From: Cyanoderma ruficeps
Taxonomy: Eukaryota > Chordata > Aves > Passeriformes > Timaliidae
DNA length: 64,000 nt
Assembly: GCA_008694505.1 (NCBI GenBank)
Contig: VZDJ01000041.1
Coordinates: forward strand, 5,164,417 to 5,228,416
Direction: 5' to 3'
Part shown: positions 11,291 through 25,890 of the stretch, piece after piece
Numbering within the stretch: the stretch's first letter is position 1
How the letters are laid out: each line of letters begins with the position of its first letter
Position numbers and translations under genes: made by a program
Notes under the pieces: generated by a model
The model's input: only the letters and a program-made list of their open reading frames with translations
Database searches by the model: none
What the model was told of the DNA's origin: nothing

Positions 11291-14200
11291 TTTTTACGTC
11301 TGTATTTTCTCAAAGTCTGTTCACACACACAAAAAAAATAGACATACAATATGGTTTTTCAAAGAGTCAACACGTGGTTTAGTAGAAATCTGTGATACTT
11401 GGTAACACACTGCCAACCCTGAGGGGTTTACACAACAAAATGACAAAACAAAAATCCGGAAATGGCAGAGGCAGAAGAGGAAGTTTATTTTACAAATTTT
11501 TGACTAGCTAATTTGTTTTTCAAAGTTTTATTTCCATAATTGGTAGGGGTGATATTTCTACATTATTAAGAATTCTTTGCAGGATTCAAGTTATTTTGCC
11601 ATAGGAAAATTTAAGCTCTAAAACTGCTACAAATTGCATCAGTACACTATTCAACATGTTATATCTTCTAAGACTAGAATTTCCTTGGGGTTTTTTTGTC
11701 TTCTGGTGCTCCTCAGTATTAGCTTACATAATGAACATTGCAAGCATAAACCAAACCTGCTGACAAAATGGATGCAGAGCTCTGCCTCCTACATCAAAAC
11801 TCGGGAAAGGTTTAGGAAGAAAATCAGGGCAGTGTTTTACTTACCACAGCACTGAGAATTCTCTCCCTCTGCTTATATGGGAGTAACCTGAAGAAGATTC
11901 TCAAAATATTTCCTTATCTTGGGAAATCTCTGGAGTGCCACAACATCCCACTCTGGTGCTAATCCCATGAACTACCAATTAATTTCACAGCCATAAACCT
12001 AAACTATGAGCATGACTTCAGGGGAGCTGCACCTGCCCTGGCTTGCAACAGGATTCTTGATGGCACACCTTCAATTGCTTGCTAAACTTTCTTTCCTAAG
12101 CTCTATGGCACCAGTAGTGGGACTGGGACCAAGAACCTATGATAAAGGTCAATGTTCTTCCCTTCGGCCAAATGTCTGCTCCCACCACGTGAATCTGAGA
12201 TCCTTTTGCCCTGCCCTGGGCTTAGGAGAGGATACAGCTCAACCTTGAATATTTTCCCTGCCTCTATATAGTAATGACAAAATCAACGACCATAGGAGAA
12301 GTATTAGTCTATCAGGGTGTTCTGTACCAGGAGAACAAAATTCCTGAAAATCTCATGCCATGCCAGGCAAACTACAGGCAAGAAGACAGAAGAGCCTGCT
12401 GGTTATAAAGCATGCTGTTAATCTTTGCTTTTCTCTTCCCCTTGCAAGCAAAATAGTCCAACTCCAGGAATTTTACATAATTCACTTTACTGCCAATTAA
12501 CACGAAATTCTAATTACTGATTCAGATATTAGTGGGGAGTAGGGGGAGAAGGGCATTAACTTCTCCCCCTTCCTAGCCTCAATTTCCCTTGTTCCATCAC
12601 CCTCAGTCTGCTGGAGGGCAGGCAGCACAGGCAGCTGCGGTCAGGCAGCTGCTCCTTCCTGCTGTACCTCTCTTATTCCTTCTCCCCTTCTCTTGTTCTT
12701 CCTGGCCTTCCAAGGACCAGGAGTGGTCCCACAGACATGTCCCTAGTGATGCTCCCTTTCCAGATGTTTCCTCCTACTTGCTCGTGGCGGCTGCTCTTCC
12801 CCAAGCCTTACTGACACCCTCCATGGAGCACTCCACAGCCTCATTTAAACCTCCTAACTTACATCCCAAGCCCTCACTGACGACAAAGCCCCAGAAGCCA
12901 GGGCTGTTGTAATTTCAGAAGTCACACTGTGAGCCCCTCTTTTGAACCAGCAAAATAAGGAAAAGAAACGGCAAGAGGCCAAAACATGCATTGCCCAGGC
13001 ATCTCCGAAAGCTGCAGCAGCTGGGCTGCTAACGCACATGGCTGACATCAGCCAGGCTGGGTTTTTGCAAGCAACTCATTCTGTTTTTTCCAGACAAAAT
13101 CAGTTTTAGCTGCAAAATCCAGTTATCCAGGTGGGTATCTCTGGTTTGGGGAAAGAGAGGGGGTGTTTAAAGCATGGGGAAAATGCACTGGCAGGGTGTG
13201 GGAAGGGGCCAATGTTGCATCTGCTGCGGCTGCAGTTGGCAGAGTCGCACCAGCAGGACTGTGAATTTTGTGCCTGTAAAACTTTCAGGGTAATGCTCCA
13301 AAAGTAATAGCTGTAAATATTTATCTTGTATGCTTAAAAAGCCTGACTGCACAAGAACTGCTAGATGCTGGTGCATGCACTGGAGGGATAGAAGGGGAAA
13401 AATGTCAAGGCTGAAGAAGTTGTCTGCTAAGGTCCTTCTAAGGTAAATTTTCTGTAGCCTGTCAGCAAGAAATCGTCCGTTTTAGAGAGAGCATGCATTG
13501 GAGTATTTTGTTTTCTCAGAGAAGTGTGGAATTTGAAGCCAGGTCCTTTGGCTTATCTGTTGTAAACCATGACTGTTTCTCAGCACCACACCACTCAGTA
13601 TTTCCTAGAGAAGGGATTCTGAGAAAAAAGAAAGAGCCCCAGTTCCCTAGAAGCATTAAATTAACACAAGGGATCTGTAAACGAAACAGCAGAGGTTTGA
13701 AAGCCTTACCCTTTACTGTTTCCTGCTTTCTTGGAAAAATCTCAGTATTAAAACAGATTGGATTACATTACAGGACTAGTTGCTGCTGAAGAAATTTTAT
13801 TTTGGGTTATAAAACACAATGTTTGCTGTTTTTCTAACTCAATTTGCTTTTACCTTCGTTATGTCACACTGTCAGTAAGGCTCCTGTGAGAAAACGCAGG
13901 TTGTTATTGCCTGCAAACTACCCCAATTATCATCTGCTCTCACTTTGTAAAGTAATGTGGATAGAAACTGTGTAGTAAGTATAATGCTGATCTAAAGAAG
14001 TATGTTACGATTTTAAATCCATTTACAACTTTTGCTTTGGGCATATAAAAAAAATGACATTAAGAACTTGTTTCCCCAAAAAATCCTCAACTTTAAAAGG
14101 TTAACACATCTCTAAATTAAAATAAACAGTAATCGTAACAATACCAACCAGTTTACATCTCTGAATTATAAAATGTAAACAAGTGATCTTGCAAATTTTA

Positions 14201-17200
14201 TTTTCAAGGGTTTGTGCCTTTGTAGTGAAGTTTTCAGCTAGAATAACAACATCAGCAGCCTCGTGTAGACTCGGAATAATTTTACCACAAACGGCTGACT
14301 ATAACTGCAGCCCTATGCCTGCAGTCCTGACAAAGACGACTCATATTCAATACAGTGGGAATTTTTGCCCGGTGATAGCTACAGGATCAGGCTTCCTGGA
14401 TAGGATAGAAATCTAAAGCAAATTTTTATTTCACGTTTGAAAGTTTTAAGTAGGTGAAGTGAAAATTCTTGGCTCTCCCAAATGACATCAAAGATTGACG
14501 GAGGAAAAAAACAGGAGATTCTTGGTAGCAATATATTTAGCACCTTTCTTGGAATGTAATTGTTACTGGAAACTTTGGGGGTGTATCCATATGCATTAAC
14601 CACTCTTATACAGTAAAGTCTGGTTTCTGAACTCATAAAAGTATTACACAATATTCTAACTACCTCAAGAGGCCTGATAATAAAATCATAGCATTTCACA
14701 ATAATTCTAAAGATAAAGCAAATAATCAATTTAAGCTGAAAAAATATTCTACTGAATATGTTACTGCAATTACAATTTCTCTGCATACTGCAGTGATGCT
14801 TCTCACATGGCAAGTATGATCAGAGCTAAAAAATATAAAAGTGGCAGGCCTAGGCAAGTAATTGACTGCTGAATTTATGCATGTGTGTAAAAATTTGATT
14901 TAATGATATCTTTTTATTAGTATTCATGGGCTGTGTGAAAAATGGGGGACAAAGGGAAGTTACAGTGAAAACAAGCGATGCAGGTCAGGATCAGATTGTT
15001 TATCTTGTTATGTCTTAATAATATGCATCTGTTTGGTTTCATCTTCCTGATGCCACCTGTATGCTAAAACAGTGAACTTTTAATGAAGAACATTAAATGA
15101 TACCATAATGACTGTAAACAATAATCCTTCTTGAGATGGCACAGGACAGCACAGCACTATCAGATTTGAAAAAGAGGGAGTTGTGTTATAGCCATTGCCC
15201 AGTCTCTTCTGGAGTGTTTATAAGCAGTTTTGTTTTTAAAGGTAAGAGAACAGCAGGACTGTCCACCGAAAGCCTATACATTCCTCTTGACAAGTATTTT
15301 ACCACCACCACCTTTTTTAAAAAAAGACATATATCAATCTAAAATCAAACTGCTGAGCCATTTTTAAGCTAGACAGGAAGAAAATATAAATGACACGGAC
15401 TAACTAGTGAAAATGACGCAACTCTACAGATTTTTAAATTATTTATTCTGGCTCTTCTTACATACTAATGTAGTTTCTAATATCATGAGCAGAAAATACA
15501 GACAATCAAACATACAGTTATTACAATATTAAACAAATACTTCAAGTGTAAAAGTTTCTGCATTTCCAACTGAAATACTGAGATCTTTTTCAAAAAATTA
15601 AATACAAAAATTATGGCTTATACTTGCCTGCAATTTGCAGGTGACTTAAAATGACCTGAAAAATAAATTAAGATACTATTCACCAAAATGAATTCCTACT
15701 TGAGTATTCAGATCAAACAGCAACAAGGACAATAGCTCATATTATCTTTTCAATGTAATTTTAAAACTCAGGCTCAAAATTATAGCAATTTTGAGAGCAG
15801 AAGGAATAATTATGGTTCATACAGAAGTCTCTCTGTCTCCCAACTGCACATGCACGTATTAAGTTATAATAAAGAAACTAAGTACTTGCTGAAGGAGGAA
15901 AAAAAATTAATTTTTACAGTATGCCTGTTCATCTCTTAACACTTTCAGACTTATTTTCTTTTACCTTATCTCCTTCAGAATACATTTACCACTGACCATC
16001 AGATACTTCTAAGTGCTGCCACTGTCTGCCTTGGGACATAAGGGGTGCTCCTTATTATAACAACTAAGTCCCAACTGCATTAGAAAAAGTCATTAATGGA
16101 CTAAAAATATTCCAGGTTCTCACAAACAATAAATATCCATGTCTGAATGTTTTTAAAGGAAGTTAATGTTAAATCTAGGTACTCTATTTGAGTCACCATT
16201 CAAATAGAAAGGAAACTGTCTGAATGCTTCCCTCTCTTCAAGAATGCAATCCCTATAAACTTCTGGGAACTCTGGATTTCAGGAAAACTAGACCAATACT
16301 ACAGAAGCATATTGAACTTTATAGAAATAAAGTTTTTTAAACTCTTTGTAAGGTTCTACACCCACTTCTTCTTTATATAGATATATATGTAGGTAGGTGT
16401 GCATACACATCTAGTTTAGACATCAGCATACATCTGACTTCTTAAAAAATTAAATATTGATTTAATTTAATATTGTGTGATTAACCTAAATGCCAAGCTA
16501 CCCACAACCAACAACAATAAAACTATTCTCAGAAAGGATTTTTGTTAGGCTTCTGTAATACTTGCAGAAACAGTTCCATATTTTTAATATTTATAGCTAA
16601 AAAATTATTCCTCTGACAGATCTATATAAGAAATACAGACATACTAAATATTTGGTAAAAGTCTTCAAAATAAAAATGATTAATGAATATGGTAAAGTAT
16701 AATCTATTTTATATAAACATTCAACTTTTTAGACCATTATGCTTTTCTTTTTATAAAGAGGCTGTGCTAACAAATAGGGTTTTAGAATTTACCAAATACA
16801 CAAAAATATATTTATTTTGAAAATGGTGTGCTTGGAGGAATATACTCTTGATTTAAATGTCGATGATATGAAAAAACATTTGAGGACAGGGAGTAACAGA
16901 ATTAGAGAAGCAAATTCATTCTATTCATTCTTAAGCAATTTAGTGGCTTCCTACTCTAAATCCTACTCACAGTATAGAATATGAAAACAAGTCAATAAAG
17001 CTTGACAATAAAGCCAGAGATAGTGCTGTAACTGATAGCCTTGGGTGCAAAGGAATAAATGGCTTCAATGCAGAATGTGGACAGATTCTCAGCTGATGGC
17101 CCACTTGTTTAGCTGCTTTCAGTGGGACTATGACAATTTAAATCAGCTGAAATCCTACCCCACCATTTTCTTGTTCAAACAATTCAACATGATCTCTGCT

Positions 17201-18244
17201 TCAGGGAGAAAGGAGGACAAGATTTCTAATAAAAGGAATACCACCACCTGATTTTGTGTTTTCTTTATTTTTAAAATAGGCAGGCCTCTAAAAGTCAATA
17301 ATAATATCCTATTGTAGATGTGGGCCTGAAATCAATAAAAAACAGTAAATTCAGTTATGGGAAACAGCTTTGAATGGTTTTAATTATATTTTCCTAGAAA
17401 GGCTTATAGAATGTTATTGATATTTGACCTGGAAAGTTCTGTTTTCTATTACAAAGTACATAATATCAATACAGCACCATATATGTCTGCATTCAAAGTC
17501 CTTAACCCTTTGCAGGCCTCAAATGAAAGGAGAAGCAGGTGGATTTTCTTTTTTCTTTTAATTTGAGGAAAACAGATGTCATCAAACCTGTCACCTGTCA
17601 TAAAGCATTAATCCTCCGCTGAAGTAAAGAAATAATGAGGTCTGAAACACCATCACATTCTAGCATGATGAAGAAAGAGAGCAGACTATTAATTTTGTCT
17701 ATGATGGTAGTTGCATGCTAACTGCTAAGATATCTTTTATTTTACAGCTGCCTCATTCTTTTGCTCTCCTAAAGCTAGCTCATCTGCCTGGCACCCCTGG
17801 AAGCCTCTGCCTTCTGTCACTTTCCTAAGTGCACATACCAGCTGATTGAATCCTTTATTAAATTAGATGCTAGAAAAAAAAAAAGGCGCACTATACAGTA
17901 TGAGCAAAGGAATCCAGTTTCTCAGAATTATAAATTTCAAATCCATCTGGTCTGGGAAGGGGACAATAAAAATATATGGAAAGTGATTAAGAAGTACTCC
18001 ACGATACCCACTCTAGCTAGCTGCCACAGGTCCTGTGGGTCCATCTACCCTGTGCATTCATACCAGAGCTAAGCAGCTCCAGGAGATGCATAAATGAATA
18101 TCATTGCCTCAAGTGAATGTAAGAGAAAGCAGACCAGCAGTCACTTGCCCAAGGTAACAACAGCATTAGAACTGGGAATAAAATTCCCAAATCAATCTGC
18201 TTTCCTGGTTCAGACACTACTCACTGGATGGCAGCACTAAAAAT
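11291..18244. other. CRADD intron; no gene seen
   Basis: Long AT-rich intronic stretch. The 12.5-13.4 kb part is somewhat richer in C and G and carries open frames of 60-110 codons on both strands, but none resembles a known protein or has a consistent start, splice or conservation signal that I can see. No CR1 or LTR recognised. Confidence 0.5.
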
Positions 18245-18267
18245 NNNNNNNNNNNNNNNNNNNNNNN
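18245..18267. other. Assembly gap (23 N)
   Basis: Run of 23 undetermined bases, followed by an A-rich run (18270-18280). The true length is unknown. Confidence 0.99.
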
Positions 18268-18551
18268 CCAAAAAAAAAAAGGCACAGAGACAAAATTAAC
18301 AGTTTAGTGTAAAGGGAAAATTATTTCAAGACAGAAGCATTGTGACCAGGCCAACAACAGCCAAATAAATGCATTCAGGCTCAATCAGAGCACTCGCGTA
18401 AAATGGGACTGCTGATTATCCCCAAAGAAAAGTGGGTAATTTAAAAGCCCTGGGCATTATGAGCACACCAGTCCAAGAAAAATGCAGGCACACTGTGGCC
18501 AACAGTAACCACTTCATTACTTACAGTACATATACTCTCTATATAAATTTG

Positions 18552-18626
18552 TTTGTGTGTGTATATATATATGTATATATATATATAGATACATACATAT
18601 ATATACATATGTATGTATATATAGAC
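18552..18626. repeat. TG/TA/CATA microsatellite
   Basis: Simple repeat made of (TG), (TA) and ATAC/GTAT units, likely length-variable. Open frames rich in Tyr-Ile across it on both strands are artefacts of the repeat. Confidence 0.95.
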
Positions 18627-21600
18627 ATAGAATACAGCTCTCCATGATGATTCAGTAGGTTAGAAGTGAAAAGGAGCTGCACAGCGCTTGAAAGGATGAC
18701 AGAAATTAATGGAGACAGCAAGGCTCAGATGCATGCCCCAGTCAGACACCGGCAGGATACAGAAAATCAGAGCTATAAACATAGGTTAGAAGTACGCAGG
18801 AGTCCCTGGTGCAATAGGCCAAGGGAGTTGTTTCAACACCCTGGCATGCTATGCAAAATGATCTTTAAATTCCATTAAAAAGGGAACATATAGTGAGAGT
18901 GAAAAGGCAGCAAATGTAAACAACTAAAGAAAACAACCTCCCACCCAGTTAATGCTCTGCTGGGTTATGTCCTGCACCAACACAGCTTCAAACTGATACC
19001 AAGGGGGCACCAACACACAAAGCGATTTTTCTTTCTCTTTCATTTTTTGTTTTAAATACCAAAGCAAGGTTTTTTAAGAGACATAATTAAAATGCAACTG
19101 TTAACCCTAAGAAGGCAGGGAAGGAATTTTTTATGAGTGAAGTTTTAGTCATAACTCAATAATACAGGGATTCTTTCATGTTTCTCAAGAAGCTTTAAAC
19201 TAACCAGCTCAATATTTGGATGGATGACACATCTGGGAGTGGTTTGAAAATGCCATTTGCTGAAAATGTAAGCAAAAGGCTCTTCGGGTAGTTTTTTGAT
19301 ACTTGTGGAAGAAATCTTTGGAGAGACCATATACAGTAATTATAAGGGCAGGCACTAAATTTATCAGTCTTAAAGGAGAAGGGAGTATACTGCCCTCAGA
19401 CTGTGACAGAATCAGTCTTTGGAAGTGTAAGATGTATGGCATTTGGATAAATGCACTGGATCAAGCCAAAACAGAGCCCAAAATGTAGATGAGACCACCA
19501 CACGAGGGTTCAGAGACAATTCATAAACAGCATGTCAGGGGATGGTTATGACCTGCAAGACAGGATGTAAAAAGGCACAGTTAAGCCAGAGCATCCTTTA
19601 AATACAAACCCTGCTCATTTACCAGAAGCAAAGGGAGATCTGCATGTCAAGGAAGGGATGAATGGAAAAGCCAATTAGGGCAGCAAGACACCGCAGTCTG
19701 AAGAGGGACCTAACAGGCTCCAGAATGTGTTGTCCACATCCCACCCTCACCTTTGCTACTGACCCAGCACCAACAGCTGTTTCTCCATAGGAACAACATT
19801 TTTATTTGTTATACGTAAATGCCCAGCTCCTGGCATCATCTTGCCAAACACGCTGCCCTTGGTTTTCATGAAGAAAAAGCCCTACATTCTCCACAAAGAG
19901 GAAAGGCAGAGAAGACTTGAAAATGTTAACCCTCAAGAGTTAGAAATGAAAACCATGCATTGATCCTGTGCCATGCCTGCAGCTGTGGTTGGCATGGTCC
20001 AAATACCCCTCCAGGACATGCCAGGCAGAAAGGCAACTAGTCTTATACACGGCCTCAGGACAGAGCAGATTTTAGGGATCCTGGTTTGGCACCCAGACAA
20101 AATTTGATCATGGTCCACATCGAGACCGGAGTTCCCAACTTAAATCTCTCTTCTGCAGGCATAACTGTCATGTAAACAATCATTTAAACCCTATTTTCTT
20201 TGGTAACACTTTTAGGAGGAGAACAATAAGACGGCATGTGTGACTGCAACCCATCTCAGCCACCCGTGGGAACAGAGCAAACAACTAATTTATTTTACAT
20301 CATTGTTTGCTGTGGACTTAAAATCAGAGATTCCTTTTTCAAACCGTTTTTATAGGTAGTCAATGTGTCCTGGACAAAGGTTAAGATCCACATAAACTAC
20401 AGATTACTTTGGAAAGTTCAAGTGTCATAAATCAGTTGAATCAGAAATTTTGAAAAAATAGCATAAAGCAGCAATGATGCTTATTGACAGAGCAAACTGA
20501 AACCCTTTAAAAGAGCAACTGTTCCTGAAAAGTCAATTATGCACTGTCATTTTTAGTAGCCAACTCAAGACAGAACATGAAAACACACTAGACGTTACCA
20601 GCTTCAAATCTTATCTCAGTCCCAGGAGAAGGGAGAAAGACAAAAACTTTAGATTTTGTGCAATATCATACAGACAAATCAAAACAGGTTGAGTAAAGGA
20701 AGTGGAGGTTTAAGCAGCTACTGAAACCATGAGCTCAGCTGAATGACAACGTGTATGTTACACTAGTTTCCTCTTCTCTTCCAAATGCAATACAAGGTGT
20801 TGATCTAATCTTATGAAAGCTCTAAAAACCTCTGCTGTAGTTAACCAAGATTCCATGGTAAGTTATGAATACCTGGGTTCACCCTGGTACTAAAACTCCT
20901 CTCTAGCAGCAAGAGGTGCTTTGCAAGAAAAACTCAAATCTTTGAAAAGTGCATCCTCTGACACATCATGCTTCAGGGCTCCTGGGTCCTAAAGATCTTC
21001 AGTATTATAGCAGTCAACTGTATTTTCGTTTATGAGTTTTAAACACTAACTACTGTAAAAGCTTCAAAGCCTGACAGTAAAGTGCTTACACAAGATCAAA
21101 GCTTTCAAGTTTTTTATTTATATACCTGAAAAAAGAATTTATCATTGTTAGCTTTTAAGATGCCTGAGAGCTATGTTCCTCTTAACAAGAACTCTTTCTC
21201 TAGTCCCAATGCCTGATGGGAATGTGAGATATATCTACTCTGAAATGTCACCTAACATTAACTGATCTAAAGTTCAGATTTTTCCTACACATTCCTTAGG
21301 ATAGGCCACAGAGTAGACCTGAAAACTAGCACCTCCATCTTAAGATATATATAATAAAAGCCAGGAGGAGGTGCTGCAGTGACTTCTACTCCATAGGCAA
21401 GATTCTTTATAACAATTTAAATAAACTATTAGCAAATTAAAAGATTTTTCATATCACGATCCATAGGTCTTTCACTGTTTTCCTTTACAGATTACAATTT
21501 ACCTTTTCCACCACAGTGAGAACAAAAGCAGAAAAACATATAGTGGATAAACAAAGGAGCAACAAAAAGACAACCTTGCCTAATTCACAAGAATGTGTTC

Positions 21601-23594
21601 ATTTACCAAAAAACTTTGATAAAAAAGTATATTCTATCTGTGGTTCATATTTCTCATGGTCCAAAAGAAAATAAGAACTACTAAGAAACATGATGAGAAA
21701 ACACAGAATGGACAGGACTTTGTATATCAAGAGCACCTTTTCCTTAATCTTCCTTTGGAATGGTTCATTTGTGCTCAGAAAAAGACCCAACAATAAAAAC
21801 AACCCAAAATTTTCACCTTCAATTTGCAGAAGAGTTATGACTGGTTTTATCTTCAAACAAGAAAGATCTTTTAAAGTCCCATTTCAAGACTTTGTAATGA
21901 AACTACACCAATTATTGAGCTTTGAAGATTAATTGAAACTGTACAAAACAGCTGCAGACAACAGGCAAACTTCAGCTTTTCCTCTGGATTTAGTCATGAG
22001 GAAAACTACCCTGAAATTAAATTCTGGTGCATTTTACAGTATAAATGTAACAGACACACACTCTCTGTACTGCAAAAAAGCTCCAGCTGCTATGTACTGC
22101 TTTTACAGGTGCAAGACACTTTTATGAGAAGACTATGTTCACCAGGGTGCTGCCTGAAGGAAAACACCCAACTTGTAGAGGGGAAAAAGTAAGTGATATA
22201 AAACAATTCTAAAGACAAGCCATTTACCTTTCTTCAGTACTGAGTATCATTCACTTAATGTAGAATTCCCCATCAGAAACACCAGGAATAGCAACAGATT
22301 CAGCTGTTTTTCTTCCCACTGTCAAAGGTTCATCACGCAGCCTCAATACACCACAAGGTAAGAGGATCATGGTCTGCCAGAAACATCAATTTTCTTGAAC
22401 AACCTAATTTCAGTTACTAAAATGTATTCCTTTTCCATTGGAAATAAACTACTTAGGTGTATATATATACATTCTGAATTCAAGCTACCAAAATAGGGTG
22501 ACCCACTCAAGGCTGAGCACACCTTTCATCACTTCCTCATAACCTGTAGGCAAAAACAAGTGTAGAATTGGTTGTAGTTCTGTCAAATTGCTACATGCTC
22601 TCTGGCATTTGTCTGCAGATGCCTATATTTATTTTGTAAATCTGAAATGGTTGGGAAAAACTTTCCAATAGCACATTTCCTATATCTTAACCCTGAATCA
22701 TACCTTGTTTTGAGTGATTGTCCTCTGCCTCTACATCTGAGGTAATTAATTTTGGTGTTCCAGACATGGCATATTCACTTTGTTCACATGTGTGTTGTAT
22801 TATCACTTTGCATGAAAATATTTATGACTATGATGTTAAAAGACAGAATTTTTATTGGCTACTTCCAGTCAAATGAAAAAATCAAACCAAGTAGTAAAAC
22901 CTATGCCTAAAAAGGCAGTCACTGAAAATACTGGCATTAAATGCTCACTCTCAACTTATTCTTTCCTAGACCCCAGTCCTGACTGAATTTCCTACCTAGG
23001 ACAGGCACCAGAGAGCTAGATGTGGGGAAACCAAGAAAATTACTGCATATGACTATCAAGGTAAAAGAGAGGCTTGAGGGTCAAGGTGCTCAAAAAATAT
23101 AAGAACAGAGGGCCAAAGGGGAGCTTCATACAAGGCATCTCTGATGCCATTTTTCTCTGTCTGGAGACAGGACAGTAAAATGGAGTGGGAAGAGGTCCTG
23201 TCACACTGTTAGGATTCCTCCAGTCAAGCTTCCTTCTCACAGCACTGTGCGTATTCAGCTTGACAGAGCCTGGCAAAGGTTAACAATAGGTTCCTTGACA
23301 CCATGGGTGTATTAAGCAAGACAGACCTGGCATGGCTGGCCTTTCATTGTGTCTCATCCCAGTGGTTATATTATAGAAATACTGAACAAAACCTCAGGCA
23401 TCTCTCTTTTTACAGCTAAGACCTGATGGGTTAAAAAAGTTTTCTGAGCAACTGCAAGTCTGCTATAGGGGAAGGAATATTACAAATAACATAATAGATC
23501 GTACAGGTGTGAAAAAAATCATCAAAGCCTTATGCATCCCTACAACTCCAAGGCAAGGCAAAAAACACTGCTAAGTTTCTAATGCAGCCTATAC

Positions 23595-23613
23595 AAGGAC
23601 AGGACAGGACAGG
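23595..23613. repeat. Short AGGAC tandem repeat
   Basis: About four copies of the pentamer AGGAC in a row. Confidence 0.8.
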
Positions 23614-24914
23614 ATTAGGATTCCATCTTGAGAAAGCCCTTTCTTTAAAACCAAGATGAGGAAATCTATGAAGCATAGCATGAGGAGTAAGCCCATCAGC
23701 TGTGGTCAGGAATCAGTGGGTATTGCTACACAGCTGCAAGGATGTAAGGAAAAAGCAGTAACTGTAACTGTACATCAGAATTTGTATCTTATATATAACA
23801 TCCTGGAGAAGATAAAAGATGATCTCAGCAAGCTTGAATGTCACCTCTGCAAAACAAAGATGAACACTTTTGTAGGATGTTACTCCAGGGTCATTTTGGT
23901 ATTGACAATTTTTCACTCAAGGAAGAAATTATATCCAGAAACTGATACACAATATCCCGTTTCAATGTAATTTCCTAATAACTATGTAAATAACTCACAG
24001 CAGTACCCCATGGTGAGGCAAAGCAGACAGCTCTTCATACGTTATATATTCCATGTGCCAATGACTTTTTTAACCCTGTGATACCATTGGACTCAGAAGG
24101 TGGCAAAAAAGCACATGAAGTAATTTAATATAGTCACTCCAAATATCCTTACGAAAGCAGAACATGTAATCCTAGAGAAAGATCCAATTAATAACTTTGC
24201 TTTTAGATCTTTAAAGACGCAATACAATGACACTCATTTTATTCACAGAAATTACATTAAGCTTTTCTCTGCTATGTATGACCAATGTGCTTTGCATGCC
24301 AGAGTTAAATCAACTACATGTTATAATGTTGACTGATACATAAAATGGTTATGAACATGAAAATAGTAAATCAAGAATGAAAAATCTATCTCAAATGGGG
24401 AAATGGCTCAAAAACTGTGGTGCAGGCATGACTGGAGTCAGATAAGGAGAAGAGGCACTCAAGAATTCATGTAAGGGGGCTTTTATGTAAGGGGTATTGG
24501 ATTTTATACCCTGCTCCTGTACTGGTTTACTCAATAAAGCACAGGACCTAACCTATTTAGAGACTAGCTCTTCGTTTTTAACATAATATATATGTTTTTC
24601 TTGATGCACAAGATTAAATTAGGAGTCTGAATAACTAAACAGTGATAGCTCCATGGGAAGAAAACCGGTTTTGGCAACAGCTTGTAAAGCCAACAGGAAC
24701 TGAGCAATAATAAAAACAAAAAGCTACACTTCCAGCACAGAACTGGAGAAAAGGATTTTGTTTATCGGTGCATATCTGAGAGGTGTACAAATGTTAGCTG
24801 GTGCCAAATCAGAAGGGTAATTAATGCCTGGAAGTACATAATCTCTTACTACCTCCCTGTTCCCACCAAGAACAGGCATGCTTTGGGATTCTGTGCCCAC
24901 TTTGATGCTCCGGG

Positions 24915-24935
24915 ATTAATTAATTAATTAATTAA
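24915..24935. repeat. TTAA tetranucleotide repeat
   Basis: Five consecutive copies of a self-complementary TTAA/ATTA unit; likely length-variable. Confidence 0.9.
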
Positions 24936-25822
24936 AGTTATTAGATCCCTGGTTCCAGGACTTCTGGTATTTTGCAGTCATATGTGGAAAGAGTTCACAA
25001 TTAACCCACAAGCAGTAATGCAAGACAGTGATGAAGTCTGAAGAGGCTTGTCTGGATATGTGTACCCCAGACAATGTTGCTGACATGATGACAACTGTCC
25101 AGGAATGAACCTACGATTTAAGGACAACACAAAAGAAATAGTGTTTGTCTGTATGTACAAAAATGGCAGGGTTTGCAGTTTTAAATAGACAGCATATTAT
25201 TTAGTACAAGAAGCACTAGGAATGCTGATTGCACAAATAATTCATAACCCTACCAGGAAGAATCAGTTGGCATGAAAGCAGTAACAAGAAAGGGACATTC
25301 TATATATTTCTTCAACTTAGAGCTCTGAAGCTTTGCAGACGAAAGTTACCCTATATCTGATCATATTTAGGAAAAGAATGCTGAAGTTGAAAAACCAAGG
25401 TGTAGTATACTTTGTCTTGAGGGGCACTATTATGAGGGCTGGACACTAAGGAATACACACAATCTGAGACCAATGTAAAAGGCTTATACACAAAAGCAAA
25501 AAGCTAGTTCTGCCTTTCCTAATATTTACAGCTAATTTAAACACAGCAGACTTACAGAGAAAGTCATAGGATTACTGTTGCTATAGTTATAAGATTATTT
25601 TTCTTAAAATCCCTAAGCAATTTCAGGACTTGTCAAAGAACTTTTGAATTGGAAGAAACAATACAATTGTGCATACAGAACAATAGAAGGATACCCCAGC
25701 ACAATGCCTTTCAAATCAGACGACAAAAATACTCTGATACAGGAGGAATTTTACCAAGTGCATGAGCTACTGAGCAGGGAAAGCAAAAGCTGTTAAATCC
25801 CCTTCATATCTGGCTTTGTGGG

Positions 25823-25890
25823 AAAAAACAAAACCAAACCAACAAACAAAAAGCCCCCAACAAAAAAAACCCCAAAAACTAAACGAAAAA
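25823..25890. repeat. A/C-rich low-complexity tract
   Basis: About 70 bases almost wholly A and C (CAAA, CCAA and CCCC units), with very few G or T. Its - strand translation gives a spurious hydrophobic Phe/Trp/Gly-rich frame. Confidence 0.85.

Noticed and set aside
12589..12912. 107-codon + strand frame in a GC-richer part of the intron
   Set aside because: No domain, no conserved motif, no splice signals I could support; an opposite-strand frame overlaps it.
18432..18721. Tyr/Ile-rich frames on both strands
   Set aside because: They are translations of the TA/TG microsatellite at 18552-18626.
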